From positions 1 through 64,000 of the forward strand of contig NZ_JAHTBI010000080.1 in assembly GCF_019168305.1 (NCBI RefSeq): a stretch of DNA of 64,000 bases, read 5' to 3'. Made by a program: the position numbers and the translations under genes. Position 1 is the stretch's first letter. The number at the start of each line of letters is the position of its first letter. A model generated the notes under the pieces. The model made no database searches. It was not told the DNA's origin and worked only from the letters and a program-made list of their open reading frames with translations. Shown here piece after piece: positions 8,757-17,389 of the stretch. The DNA is from Pseudomonas aegrilactucae. GTDB taxonomy: Bacteria; Pseudomonadota; Gammaproteobacteria; Pseudomonadales; Pseudomonadaceae.

Positions 8757-9808
8757 GTCGAACGGTCCGCCACCGCCGCCTCGGCGAAGGTCGCCATCTG
8801 CCCGTGCAGGTCACACGCCAGACGCAACAGCGGCACCGCCAACGCCGCCCCGCTGCCCTCGCCCAGGCGCAGACCCAGCTCCAGCAACGGCTGCGCCTGC
8901 AGCGCATCGAGCACCAGGCGGTGGCCAGGCTCGGCACCGCAATGCCCGAACAGCAGCCAGGCACGGCAACCCGGGTTGATACGTTGCGCGAGCAGCGCCG
9001 CCACCGTGCAGATGAAGCCGTCCACCAGCACCACGATGCCTTCCTGCGCGCACGCCAGGTACGCCCCCACCAGCGCGGCAATTTCAAATCCGCCAAAGCA
9101 CAGCAACTGCTCCAGCGGATCATCAGACAAGGCCGCATGGGTAAGCAACGCGCGCTCGATCACGCGGGTCTTGTGCTCCACACCGGCCGAATTCAGCCCG
9201 GTGCCGGGCCCGGTCAGGTGGCTGGCCGGGCAGTCGAGCACCACGCTGGCCAGCGCACTGGCGGCGGCCGTATTGCCGATACCCATTTCACCGCCGATAA
9301 ACAGTTGCGCCCCCTCATCACGGGCACGCAATGCGCTCTCGCGCCCGGCTTGCAGCGCCAGGCGCCCCTGTTCGGCAGTCATCGCCGGCCCTTGGGCGAA
9401 GTTGGCCGTGCCCGCACCAATACGCATATGACGCACGCCGGCAAGCTCCAATGCGAGGTCGACAGTACCCAGGTCGACCACTTCCAACTGCGCACCCAAC
9501 TGGCGGGCCAGCACGCTGATGGCGGCGCCGCCGCCGACAAAGTTCTGCAGCATCTGGCGGGTGACCACTTGCGGGTACGCCGACACCCCTTCTACGACGA
9601 CGCCATGATCACCCGCAAAAATCGCGATCCATACAGCCTGCACACGGGGCTTGAGCTGACCTTGCAAACCCGCCATCTCGACAGCGATCTGCTCCAGCCG
9701 ACCCAGCGAGCCAGCCGGCTTGGTCAATTCCTTCTGGCGCGCCAACGCCTGCTCGCGCACGGCGTGGTTGATCGTGCGACACGGGTTCTGCCACCAGGGG
9801 TTACTCAT
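8753..9808 (-). CDS. cobT: Nicotinate-nucleotide:dimethylbenzimidazole phosphoribosyltransferase
   Basis: This 351-aa enzyme activates the lower ligand by making alpha-ribazole phosphate from nicotinate mononucleotide and DMB. Visible family segments are FAGDHGVVVEGVSAYPQ near residue 65, the GGEMGIGNTAAASAL loop near residue 170, and the C-terminal GEGSGAALAVPLL carrying the catalytic Glu. The ATG at 9808 has AAAGGAG upstream; the frame is open further but without a ribosome site. It overlaps cobU by four bases. With bluB in the same operon, the cell can make and attach its own DMB. Confidence 0.95.
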   Translation of the reverse strand: MSNPWWQNPCRTINHAVREQALARQKELTKPAGSLGRLEQIAVEMAGLQGQLKPRVQAVWIAIFAGDHGVVVEGVSAYPQVVTRQMLQNFVGGGAAISVLARQLGAQLEVVDLGTVDLALELAGVRHMRIGAGTANFAQGPAMTAEQGRLALQAGRESALRARDEGAQLFIGGEMGIGNTAAASALASVVLDCPASHLTGPGTGLNSAGVEHKTRVIERALLTHAALSDDPLEQLLCFGGFEIAALVGAYLACAQEGIVVLVDGFICTVAALLAQRINPGCRAWLLFGHCGAEPGHRLVLDALQAQPLLELGLRLGEGSGAALAVPLLRLACDLHGQMATFAEAAVADRST

Positions 9809-10326
9809 GTACGGGCTCCTTTGAGCGTAAGTGGCAGGCCGGCGACGGTCAGCACCACGTGCTGACAACGTTCGGCAATCGCCTGATGCAGCCAGCCGGC
9901 TTCATCGACATAACGGCGGGTCAGCTCGCCCATGGGCACCACGCCCAGGCCGGTCTCGTTGCTGACCAGAATGATTTCGCCCGGCAGGTCCGCCAGGCAG
10001 GCCAGCAGCGCGTCGCGCTCGGCGGCCAGGCGTTCGGGGTCGTCGAGCATCAGCAGGTTGGTCAGCCAGAGTGTCAGGCAGTCGACCAGCAGGCAGCGAT
10101 CGGGGCCGGCGTTTTCGCGTAGCACCTGGGCCAACGCCAACGGCTCTTCGATCAGCGCCCATTCTGCCGGGCGTCGTGCGCGGTGCAGTTGCACGCGCGT
10201 GTTCATTTCACCGTCCAGCGGTTCGCTGGTGGCGATGTAGGTCACCGCCAGCGCACTGTCGCTGGCGAGCTGTTCGGCCAGGCGGCTCTTGCCCGAGCGG
10301 GCACCGCCGAGGATCAGGTTGAGCAT
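9805..10326 (-). CDS. cobU: Adenosylcobinamide kinase / phosphate guanylyltransferase
   Basis: This bifunctional 173-aa enzyme (CobP in aerobic nomenclature) phosphorylates adenosylcobinamide and then transfers GMP. The P-loop GGARSGKS is at residues 6-13. The guanylyl-accepting His lies in the HRARRPAEW motif near residue 45, and LLVDCLTLWLTNLL is the Walker B-like strand. ETGLGVVP near residue 125 is also conserved. It starts at 10326, one base after the cobQ stop, and its own stop overlaps the cobT start. Confidence 0.95.
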   Translation of the reverse strand: MLNLILGGARSGKSRLAEQLASDSALAVTYIATSEPLDGEMNTRVQLHRARRPAEWALIEEPLALAQVLRENAGPDRCLLVDCLTLWLTNLLMLDDPERLAAERDALLACLADLPGEIILVSNETGLGVVPMGELTRRYVDEAGWLHQAIAERCQHVVLTVAGLPLTLKGART

Positions 10327-10327
10327 G

Positions 10328-11782
10328 TCAGTCGAGCCCGCAGAGTTGACGCAGACGGCCGCCATCCAGGTGGTGGTCCACCAGGTCGGCCAGGCGTTCG
10401 ATGTCCAGTTCACGCAGGGCGTGATAATCGACCTGGTCGACATCGCTCAGGCCCGCCCAGCGCAACAGCGCGGCGCAGGAGTGAGGCGACTCGAACAGGC
10501 CATGCAGGTAGGTGGCCAGGATCTGCCCGTCGGCACTGATCGCGCCATCGCAGCGGCCATCGGCCAGGTGCACGGCGGGTTGCTCCAGCGCCGGGCCACG
10601 GGTGACCCCGGCATGAATCTCGTAGCCGCTGATGGCCGCCTGTTCCAGTTGCAACGTGCCGCTGACGTTGCGCAACTGCTTTTCGGCCTCAAGCCGGGTA
10701 CGGTAATCCAGCCAGCCCAGGCCGGCGCTGCTGCCTGCGGGCCCTTCCAGCCCCAGCGGGTCGTCGACCTGGGTACCGAGCATCTGCAGGCCACCGCAAA
10801 TGCCCAGCAGCTTGCCGCCGTAGCGCAGGTGGCGGGTTATCGCCGCCTCCCAGCCGCGCTCGCGCAGGTGCGCCAGGTCGCTGCGCACGCTCTTGGAGCC
10901 GGGCAGGATGATCAGGTCGGCCGGCGGGATCGCCTGGCCCGGCCCGATGAACTGCAGGTCGACCTGCGGGTGCAGGCGCAACGGGTCGAAGTCGGTGTGG
11001 TTGCTGATGCGTGGCAACACCGGCACGATCACCTTGAGCACTTGCGCCGCCTTCTCACCCTGGCGCTGGTCAAGACCGTCCTCGGCTTCCAGGTGCAGGT
11101 CCATCACGTACGGCAGTACGCCCAGCACCGGCTTGCCGGTGCGTGCCTCAAGCCAGTCGAGCCCCGGCTGGAGCAGGCCGATGTCACCGCGAAAGCGGTT
11201 GATGACGAAGCCCTGCACCCGCGCCTGCTCGCTGGGCGACAGCAACTCCAGGGTGCCGACCAGGTGCGCAAACACCCCGCCGCGGTTGATATCGGCGATC
11301 AGGATCACCGGGCAGTCCACCGCCTCGGCAAAGCCCATGTTGGCAATGTCGCCGGCGCGCAGGTTGATCTCGGCAGGCGAGCCCGCGCCTTCGACCATCA
11401 CCACCGGGTACGCAGCGCTCAGGCGCTGGTGCGAGGCCAGCACCGCCTGCATCGCGATGGCCTTGTAGTCGTGATAGGCCACCGCGTTCATGCTGGTGAC
11501 CGCACGCCCATGCACGATCACCTGGGCACCGGTGTCGCTGTTGGGCTTGAGCAGCACCGGGTTCATGTCGGTATGCGGCGCCAGCCCGGCCGCCTGGGCC
11601 TGTACCGCCTGGGCCCGGCCGATCTCGCCGCCGTCGGCGGTCACCGCGCTGTTGAGCGCCATGTTCTGCGGCTTGAACGGCACCACGCCGACGCCCTGGC
11701 GGGTCAGCCAGCGGCACAGTGCCGTCACCAGGGTGCTCTTGCCGGCATCGGAGGTGGTGCCTTGCACCATCAGGGTGGTCAT
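10328..11782 (-). CDS. cobQ: Cobyric acid synthase
   Basis: This 484-aa amidotransferase amidates side chains b, d, e and g of adenosylcobyrinate diamide using glutamine and ATP. The N-terminal synthetase domain has the P-loop-like QGTTSDAGKST at residues 7-17 and FKPQNMALNS. The C-terminal class I glutamine amidotransferase domain has LLGICGGLQMLG with the nucleophilic Cys near residue 335, and the His of the triad in TYLHGLFE near residue 430. Its start overlaps the cobD stop by four bases. Confidence 0.96.
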   Translation of the reverse strand: MTTLMVQGTTSDAGKSTLVTALCRWLTRQGVGVVPFKPQNMALNSAVTADGGEIGRAQAVQAQAAGLAPHTDMNPVLLKPNSDTGAQVIVHGRAVTSMNAVAYHDYKAIAMQAVLASHQRLSAAYPVVMVEGAGSPAEINLRAGDIANMGFAEAVDCPVILIADINRGGVFAHLVGTLELLSPSEQARVQGFVINRFRGDIGLLQPGLDWLEARTGKPVLGVLPYVMDLHLEAEDGLDQRQGEKAAQVLKVIVPVLPRISNHTDFDPLRLHPQVDLQFIGPGQAIPPADLIILPGSKSVRSDLAHLRERGWEAAITRHLRYGGKLLGICGGLQMLGTQVDDPLGLEGPAGSSAGLGWLDYRTRLEAEKQLRNVSGTLQLEQAAISGYEIHAGVTRGPALEQPAVHLADGRCDGAISADGQILATYLHGLFESPHSCAALLRWAGLSDVDQVDYHALRELDIERLADLVDHHLDGGRLRQLCGLD

Positions 11783-12771
11783 GGCTGTTCCTTGCAGTAG
11801 TCGTCCAGCGCCTGGACCAGGCGCTGCCAGTCGGCCTCGGTAGCCGGCAGACCGAAGCGCAGGCTGCCAAGGTGGGCGAACAGGCGCAGCAGGATGCCGC
11901 GCCGCGCCATGAAGGCATGCAATTGCGGGGCCTGCTCCAGCACCAGGTACTGGAACAGGTCGCAGCCGCCCGCCGGAGCAAACCCGGCGTCAGTCAGTAC
12001 CCGGGCCAGACGGGCGCTGGCCTGGGCACAGCGGGCGGTCTGTTGCTGCTGGGCCAGGGTGTCGAGCAGGCACGCCTGGCCCAGCACCCGCGTAGGCCCG
12101 GCAATCGTCCACGGGCCCAGCTGTTCGGCCAGCAGTTGCAGCAATTGCCGCTCGGCCAGCACAAAGCCCAGGCGCACCCCGGCCAGGCCGAAGAACTTGC
12201 CGAACGAGCGCAAAACAATCAACCCGTTGCGCCAGGTTTCACCCGCGATGCTGTGCTCGGGGGTGTTGTCCATGAATGCTTCGTCCACCACCAGCCAACC
12301 GCCGCGCCGGGCCAGGCGCGCATGCCAGTCCAGCAGGCGTTCGGGGCTTGTCAGGCTGCCGGTGGGATTGTTCGGGTTGACCACTACCAGCACCTCGAGG
12401 CTGTCGAGGAAGAACTCCACCTCGGCTTCGCTGACCTCGCGCACGCGATGCCCGGCACGCCGCCAGCCTTCGGCATGCTCGGCGTAGCACGGCGACAGAA
12501 CGCCCACCTTGCCGCTGCGGCGCAAGCGCGGCAGGGCCTGGATCGCCGCCTGCGAGCCTGCCACCGGCAGCAGTTGTGGCACCCCGTAATAGTCGCAGGC
12601 CGCCTGCTCCAGGCCATCGTCGGTCTCGGGCAGGCGCGCCCAGGCACGCAATGGCACCTCGGGCACCGGGAACGGCCAGGGCGCAATGCCACTGGACAAG
12701 TCGACCCAGTCTTGCTGCGCAATGCCGTACTCCAGCACCGCCCGCTGCAAACGACCACCGTGTTCAAGCAT
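11779..12771 (-). CDS. cobD: Threonine-phosphate decarboxylase-like aminotransferase-fold protein
   Basis: This 330-aa PLP fold-type I enzyme provides the aminopropanol(-phosphate) linker of cobalamin (called CobC in the aerobic pathway). The segments NPNNPTGSLT (cofactor and substrate contacts), VVDEAFMD (Asp binding the PLP nitrogen), and SFGKFFGLAGVRLGF (Schiff-base Lys) follow in the usual order. It starts at the ATG at 12771, which overlaps the end of cbiB by eight bases. The longer open frame upstream is simply cbiB read in another frame. Confidence 0.92.
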   Translation of the reverse strand: MLEHGGRLQRAVLEYGIAQQDWVDLSSGIAPWPFPVPEVPLRAWARLPETDDGLEQAACDYYGVPQLLPVAGSQAAIQALPRLRRSGKVGVLSPCYAEHAEGWRRAGHRVREVSEAEVEFFLDSLEVLVVVNPNNPTGSLTSPERLLDWHARLARRGGWLVVDEAFMDNTPEHSIAGETWRNGLIVLRSFGKFFGLAGVRLGFVLAERQLLQLLAEQLGPWTIAGPTRVLGQACLLDTLAQQQQTARCAQASARLARVLTDAGFAPAGGCDLFQYLVLEQAPQLHAFMARRGILLRLFAHLGSLRFGLPATEADWQRLVQALDDYCKEQP

Positions 12772-13672
12772 AGAATTCAGCCCCCACGCACAACACCAGC
12801 AACCACAACCACACGCCCTTGCACACCAGTTGCCAGCCGCGCTCGATGGCATCGGCATCGGCCACCGGGCCCTCGCCCAGCTGCGGGCGCTCGTGCAGTT
12901 CGCCGTGATACACCGCCGCACCGCCCAACTCCACGCCCAGCGCACCGGCACCGGCGGCCATCACCGGCCCCGCGTTGGGACTGTCCCACAGCGGGGCCTG
13001 GCGGCGCCAGCAACGCAGTGCCAGACGGGTCTTGCCCAGCAACGCGTAGGTCAGTGCGACCAGCCGCGCCGGAAGGTAGTTGAGCAGGTCGTCAATGCGT
13101 GCAGCAGCCCAGCCGAAACGCTCGAAGCGTTCGTTGCGATACCCCCACATGGCGTCCAGCGTATTGCTCAGGCGGTACAGCACCACACCAGGCGCACCGG
13201 CCACGGCAAACCAGAACAGCGCAGCGAAGACCGCATCGCTGCCGTTTTCCAGCACCGACTCGGTGGCGGCCCGCGCCACGGCGGTATCATCCAGCTCGCC
13301 GGTTTCGCGGCTCACCAGATAACCCACGCGCCGGCGTGCCTCGTCCAGCTCACCGGCGCGCAGGGCTTGAGCCACTGGCCGCACATGCTCGCCCAGGCTG
13401 CGCAGGCCAAGGGCGCAGTACAGCGCCAGAATCTCTACCAGCCAGCCGATGTACGGCAACCAGGACAGCAGGGTCGCCAGCAGGGTCAACGGCACCACCG
13501 CCAGAAACCAGGCCGTGACGCCATGGCTGCGCCAGCCACGCCCGCCGGCATTGAAACGCTGCTCCAGGCGCCCGGCATAACGGCCGAACGCCACCAGCGG
13601 ATGCGCGCGCCGGGGCTCGCCCAGCAGCGCGTCCAGCGCCACCCCGGCCACGCTCAGCAAAGCCACACTCAT
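12764..13672 (-). CDS. cbiB: Adenosylcobinamide-phosphate synthase
   Basis: This 302-aa membrane enzyme (CobD in aerobic nomenclature) attaches the aminopropanol linker to adenosylcobyric acid. It has the characteristic DALLGEPRRAHPLVAFGR at the N-terminus, ENGSDAVFAALFW near residue 145, and SNTLDAMWGYRNERFERFG plus DSPNAGPVMAAGAGALGVEL in the second half. Several hydrophobic helices agree with a membrane location. The ATG at 13672 shares its last base with the bluB stop. Confidence 0.94.
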   Translation of the reverse strand: MSVALLSVAGVALDALLGEPRRAHPLVAFGRYAGRLEQRFNAGGRGWRSHGVTAWFLAVVPLTLLATLLSWLPYIGWLVEILALYCALGLRSLGEHVRPVAQALRAGELDEARRRVGYLVSRETGELDDTAVARAATESVLENGSDAVFAALFWFAVAGAPGVVLYRLSNTLDAMWGYRNERFERFGWAAARIDDLLNYLPARLVALTYALLGKTRLALRCWRRQAPLWDSPNAGPVMAAGAGALGVELGGAAVYHGELHERPQLGEGPVADADAIERGWQLVCKGVWLWLLVLCVGAEFYA

Positions 13673-14319
13673 CAACGCTCTCCCCAATGGTTTTCGTAGA
13701 GCATCTCGCTCAATGGTCGCGCCGTGGCCCAGCCTTCAAGTACCAGCATCGGCGCCTCGTAGAACGCCTCGACCGGCCCCAGGCACAGCACCGCCAGCGG
13801 CTTGGCACCGGCCGGCATGCCCAGCAGGTCGGCCAGCGCCTGGGGTTCGAACAGCGACACCCAGCCCATGCCCAGGCCTTCGGCGCGGGCCGCCAGCCAC
13901 AGGTTCTGGATGGCGCAGGACAGCGAGGCCAGGTCCATCTCGGGCAAGGTGCGACGGCCGAAAATATGCGGCTCGCGGTTATCCATCAGCGCAGCCACCA
14001 GCACTTCGGCGCAGTCGTTGATGCCTTCGACCTTGAGCTTCATGAATTCGTCGGAGCGTTGCCCAAGTGCCTGGGCGGTACGCACCCGCTCATGCTCCAC
14101 CAGCGCCTGGATGTGCTGGCGCAGATCACGCCGGGTGATACGGATAAACCGCCAGGGCTGCATCAGACCTACGCTAGGCGCCTGGTGCGCGGCCTGCAGC
14201 AGGCGCGCGAGCAGCTCGGGGGCCACTTCGCCACCGCTGAAATGACGCATGTCGCGACGCTCGCCGATGGCGCGGTACACCGCCGCCCGCTCGGCTTCAC
14301 TGAATGCCTGGTCGCTCAT
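13672..14319 (-). CDS. bluB: 5,6-dimethylbenzimidazole synthase (flavin destructase)
   Basis: This 215-aa nitroreductase-fold protein breaks down reduced FMN with oxygen to give DMB, the lower ligand of B12. Family segments are ERRDMRHFSGG near residue 20 (flavin contact), QAPSVGLMQPWRFI near residue 45 (distinct from ordinary nitroreductases) and EGLGMGWVSLF near residue 150. Its place inside the cob operon makes a generic nitroreductase unlikely. It overlaps cobB by four bases and cbiB by one. Confidence 0.93.
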   Translation of the reverse strand: MSDQAFSEAERAAVYRAIGERRDMRHFSGGEVAPELLARLLQAAHQAPSVGLMQPWRFIRITRRDLRQHIQALVEHERVRTAQALGQRSDEFMKLKVEGINDCAEVLVAALMDNREPHIFGRRTLPEMDLASLSCAIQNLWLAARAEGLGMGWVSLFEPQALADLLGMPAGAKPLAVLCLGPVEAFYEAPMLVLEGWATARPLSEMLYENHWGER

Positions 14320-15611
14320 GGTGCCAGCAACGCCGCCAGCGCCGACGGGTTGGACGGAAAGTAGAAGTGCACATAGGAGGCCGTCAGCCGCCCGCAGCGG
14401 TACACCGCCTCGGCGCCGCGCCCGCCGTTGGGGCTTTGCCCGCGGGCGACGGGTTCGAGTGCGGTAGTGGTCAGCGAATGGTGATAGGTATGCCCGCGCA
14501 GGGTGCCTTCAGGCAGCGCTACCGCCTGCAGGGCCAACGCCGCCAGGCGTTTCTGCATCACCGCCTCGCCGGCCAGCAGGCCGACCAGCTCGGCACGCTC
14601 GCCAGCCACGTCGGTCAGCGCATCGAGCAGGTAAAGCATGCCGCCGCACTCGGCCAGCAACGGCTTGCCTGCCTGGTGATGGGCACGGATCGCTGCCAGC
14701 ATCGGCGCGTTCGCGGCCAGTGCGTGGTGATGCAATTCAGGGTAACCGCCGGGCAGGTACAGGCTGTCGGCCGCCGGCAGTTCGATGTCGTGAATCGGCG
14801 AGAAGAAACACAGCTCGGCGCCCATGTCGCGCAGCAGATCCAGGCTGGCACCGTAGGTGAAGGCAAAGGCTTCGTCACGGGCCACGGCAATGCGCACGCC
14901 GGCCAGCAACGGCGCCACGGGCTCAGGTTGCGGCGCCTCGAAGGTCACCGGTGGCGGCAACGCCGACTCGCAACTGTTGCCCAGTGCCGTGGCAGCCGCA
15001 TCCAGACGCAGGTCCAGGTCGGTCAGTTCGCTGGCCTGCACCAGCCCCAGGTGACGGCTGGGCAGCTCGATACCGGTTTCGCGCGACAGCCCGCCATACC
15101 AGCGCAGGCCCTGGGTAAGGCTGCCTTCGAGCAGTTGGGCGTGGCGCAACGAACCTACGCGGTTGGCCAGCACACCGGCAAACGGCAGGTCCGGCTGATA
15201 GTGCGCCAGCCCCAGGGCCAGCGCGCCGAAGGTCTGGGCCATGGCCGTACCGTCGATCACCGCCAGTACCGGCACGCCGAAATGGCGCGCCAGGTCGGCG
15301 CTGGAGGGCGTGCCGTCGAACAGGCCCATGACCCCTTCGATCAGGATCAGGTCGGCCTCTCCCGCCGCTTCCCACAGCAGGCGGCGGCTCTCCTGGGCAC
15401 CGACCATCCACAGGTCGAGCTGGTACACCGGCGCGCCGCTGGCACGTTCGAGGATCATCGGGTCGAGAAAGTCGGGGCCGCACTTGAACACACGCACCGT
15501 GCGCCCCTGGTTACGGTGCAGGCGTGCCAGTGCCGCAGTCACCGTGGTCTTGCCCTGGCCTGACGCGGGTGCTGCGATCAGCACGGCCGGGCAATGACGC
15601 GCATCACTCAT
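14316..15611 (-). CDS. cobB: Cobyrinate a,c-diamide synthase
   Basis: This 431-aa glutamine-dependent amidotransferase amidates carboxylates a and c of hydrogenobyrinic/cobyrinic acid. The N-terminal NTPase domain starts with LIAAPASGQGKTTVTAAL (P-loop, residues 11-28) and has FKCGPDFLDPMI. The C-terminal amidotransferase domain has the nucleophilic Cys in LLAECGGMLYLLD near residue 325 and the late His in RGHTYHHS near residue 385. It is coupled to cobO and bluB by four-base overlaps. Confidence 0.95.
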   Translation of the reverse strand: MSDARHCPAVLIAAPASGQGKTTVTAALARLHRNQGRTVRVFKCGPDFLDPMILERASGAPVYQLDLWMVGAQESRRLLWEAAGEADLILIEGVMGLFDGTPSSADLARHFGVPVLAVIDGTAMAQTFGALALGLAHYQPDLPFAGVLANRVGSLRHAQLLEGSLTQGLRWYGGLSRETGIELPSRHLGLVQASELTDLDLRLDAAATALGNSCESALPPPVTFEAPQPEPVAPLLAGVRIAVARDEAFAFTYGASLDLLRDMGAELCFFSPIHDIELPAADSLYLPGGYPELHHHALAANAPMLAAIRAHHQAGKPLLAECGGMLYLLDALTDVAGERAELVGLLAGEAVMQKRLAALALQAVALPEGTLRGHTYHHSLTTTALEPVARGQSPNGGRGAEAVYRCGRLTASYVHFYFPSNPSALAALLAP

Positions 15612-16219
15612 AGTTCGACGCCCTTCTGGGCACGAATGCCGGCCTGGAAGGCATGCTTGACCATGCCCATCTCGGTCACGGTGTCGGCCAGTTCGATCAT
15701 CTCGGGCTTGGCGCCGCGACCGGTGACGATCACGTGCTGCATCGGCGGACGCGCCTGCAGGTCGCCGAGCACCTGGTCGAGGTCGAGGTAGCCGTGCTTG
15801 AGGGCGATGTTCAACTCGTCGAGCACCACGAAGTGGATGCCCGGATCTTGCAGCATCTGGCGCGATACCGCCCAGGCAGCCTCGGCGGCGGCGATATCAC
15901 GCTGGCGGTCCTGGGTTTCCCAGGTGAAGCCCTCGCCCATCACGTGGTAACGCACCTGCTCGGGGAAGCGCCGGAAGAACAGCTCTTCGCCGGTGCTGTT
16001 GCGCCCCTTGATGAACTGCACCACGCCACACTGCAGGTCGTGGCCCATGGCCCGCGCGAGCATGCCAAAGGCCGAGCTGCTCTTGCCCTTGCCGTTGCCG
16101 CTGAGTACCAGCAGCAGGCCGCATTCGTTGGGCGAGTTGGCAATGCGTTCGTCGATTACCGCTTTCTTGCGCAGCATGCGCGCCAGATGGCGTTCGTCGC
16201 GATCGGGGGTATCGGTCAT
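15608..16219 (-). CDS. cobO: Cob(I)yrinic acid a,c-diamide adenosyltransferase
   Basis: This 203-aa corrinoid adenosyltransferase of the CobA/CobO type transfers adenosyl from ATP to the corrin cobalt. The P-loop LSGNGKGKSSSAFG lies at about residues 39-52, VVLDELNIALK at about 135-145 is the Walker B-like strand, and TGRGAKPEMIELAD near residue 170 is typical. The ATG at 16219 with GGAG upstream is the first start after the riboswitch; the frame stays open back through the riboswitch but that part is RNA, not protein. It leads the ten-gene operon. Confidence 0.95.
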   Translation of the reverse strand: MTDTPDRDERHLARMLRKKAVIDERIANSPNECGLLLVLSGNGKGKSSSAFGMLARAMGHDLQCGVVQFIKGRNSTGEELFFRRFPEQVRYHVMGEGFTWETQDRQRDIAAAEAAWAVSRQMLQDPGIHFVVLDELNIALKHGYLDLDQVLGDLQARPPMQHVIVTGRGAKPEMIELADTVTEMGMVKHAFQAGIRAQKGVEL

Positions 16220-16340
16220 CGGAGGCTCCGTGAGCGGCTGTCGGCCAGGACGGGCAGTACAGGTTCGGCGCGGCGCGACAGCAGGTTGGCGATGGCACAC
16301 GGAAAACGCGCAGGCCCGGCCACCAGGCCGAGACAACCGC

Positions 16341-16359
16341 GCATCACCCTCCGTGATGC
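16341..16359 (-). promoter_or_regulatory. Hairpin just downstream of the B12 riboswitch
   Basis: GCATCAC and GTGATGC form a perfect seven-base-pair stem with a five-base loop right after the conserved B12 box in the direction of cobO. No T-run follows, so it could be part of the expression platform acting on translation, or a switch partner of the aptamer, rather than a simple terminator. Confidence 0.55.
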
Positions 16360-16361
16360 CG

Positions 16362-16585
16362 TTGAGCTGTGACAGGCCGGTCTCCGGGCTCATGAGCGGG
16401 TCTGCGACAACCCGGCCCGCGCGCCTTCCCGGGGGGTGGCAGCCCAGTGGCATCGCGTGAGCCCGACTCATTTACCGTTGCGGGGGCAGCGCCGGAATCG
16501 CGCGCCCTGCGCGCCCACCGGCTTCCCTGTTTCACCCTGCCGACCCACAGGCCACAGAGCACCTGAAACACGCCGCGAAGGTTAG
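16362..16585 (-). ncRNA. Cobalamin (AdoCbl) riboswitch
   Basis: Read on the minus strand, the classical cobalamin aptamer blocks occur in order: TTTCAGGTGCTCTGTGG (about 16555-16572), GGTGAAACAGGGAAGCCGGT, GCTGCCCCCGCAACGGTAA, GATGCCACTGG, and the B12 box AGCCCGGAGACCGGCC at 16375-16390. It lies 140-370 bases upstream of cobO, so B12 is expected to repress the ten-gene operon. The exact ends are estimated. Confidence 0.95.
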
Positions 16586-16733
16586 AGGGTTGGGCCATGA
16601 GCGTCAATCAATGGTGCTGCCAAGCGGCCTGGATCAATGGCGCTTCTGTCATCTTGTGCAACACTTGCCTGAGTGATATCACATAGCCATCAATCGTGGC
16701 GCGTCTCGACCAACAATAACAAGGGAGCACAGC

Positions 16734-17312
16734 ATGCAAGGTCTGATCATCAACAATGCCCGCCTGGAGTTTCTGCGTCCGGCGCTTGAACGCTGGGCCG
16801 AGTGCCTGGAACGCTTCAACCAGACCCTGGGCGATGGCGAAGCCCCTTATTGGCAGGGCCAGGAGGCCAACACCGGCGTGCTCTGCGCGGCCGCCTGGCA
16901 GGCCGAACTGGTCACCCTGCAAGGTGCACAGACCAAAAAGCAGCGCGAGGAAGGTGAGCGCGACGCGCACTGCGACATGCTGATTGCCAGCAAGGAAGAG
17001 AAGGCCTACCTGCAGGTCTCGCAGCGCTGGCCAAAGGTCGGCAAGCTCGACCTCGCCGAGGCGCTGCAGGAAAGCGTGGCCCTGGCCCGACACATCGCCT
17101 ATGCCAGCCAGCTCAAGGTCGCCGCCCTGTTCGTCAGCCCGTACAAGGCCGGCCAGCACGCCAGCCCCGAAGAGCTGCAAGACCTGGTGGACGACCTGCA
17201 AAAGCAGAATGCCTGCGCCATCGCCTGGTCCTTCCCCTATGGTTACCGCAAGCTGCACGACGATGTCGGGCGCTATCACCCGGGTATCGCCTTGTTGCTC
17301 AAGCAGGTCTGA
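16734..17312 (+). CDS. Conserved hypothetical protein, 192 aa
   Basis: I do not recognise this protein. It starts at an ATG preceded by GGGAG. It has no signal peptide or membrane span, is rich in Glu, Gln and Ala, and is probably mainly helical, with an amphipathic stretch around residues 60-105. It has a FPYGYRKLHDDVGRYHPGIALLL tail that looks conserved. It is divergent from the riboswitch-led B12 operon and is followed by a lipoprotein gene on the same strand after 77 bases. No role in B12 can be inferred. Confidence 0.65.
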   Translation: MQGLIINNARLEFLRPALERWAECLERFNQTLGDGEAPYWQGQEANTGVLCAAAWQAELVTLQGAQTKKQREEGERDAHCDMLIASKEEKAYLQVSQRWPKVGKLDLAEALQESVALARHIAYASQLKVAALFVSPYKAGQHASPEELQDLVDDLQKQNACAIAWSFPYGYRKLHDDVGRYHPGIALLLKQV

Positions 17313-17389
17313 AGACTGGCCCGATGGAACCTCGCTGACGTGCCCACCTCTACTTTCTATCCAGGCATGCTTCGCGAGGAACACCGATC

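Noticed and set aside
16220..16471. Longer N-terminus for CobO
   Set aside because: The sequence is the B12 riboswitch RNA; the ATG at 16219 has a good ribosome site and fits the family.
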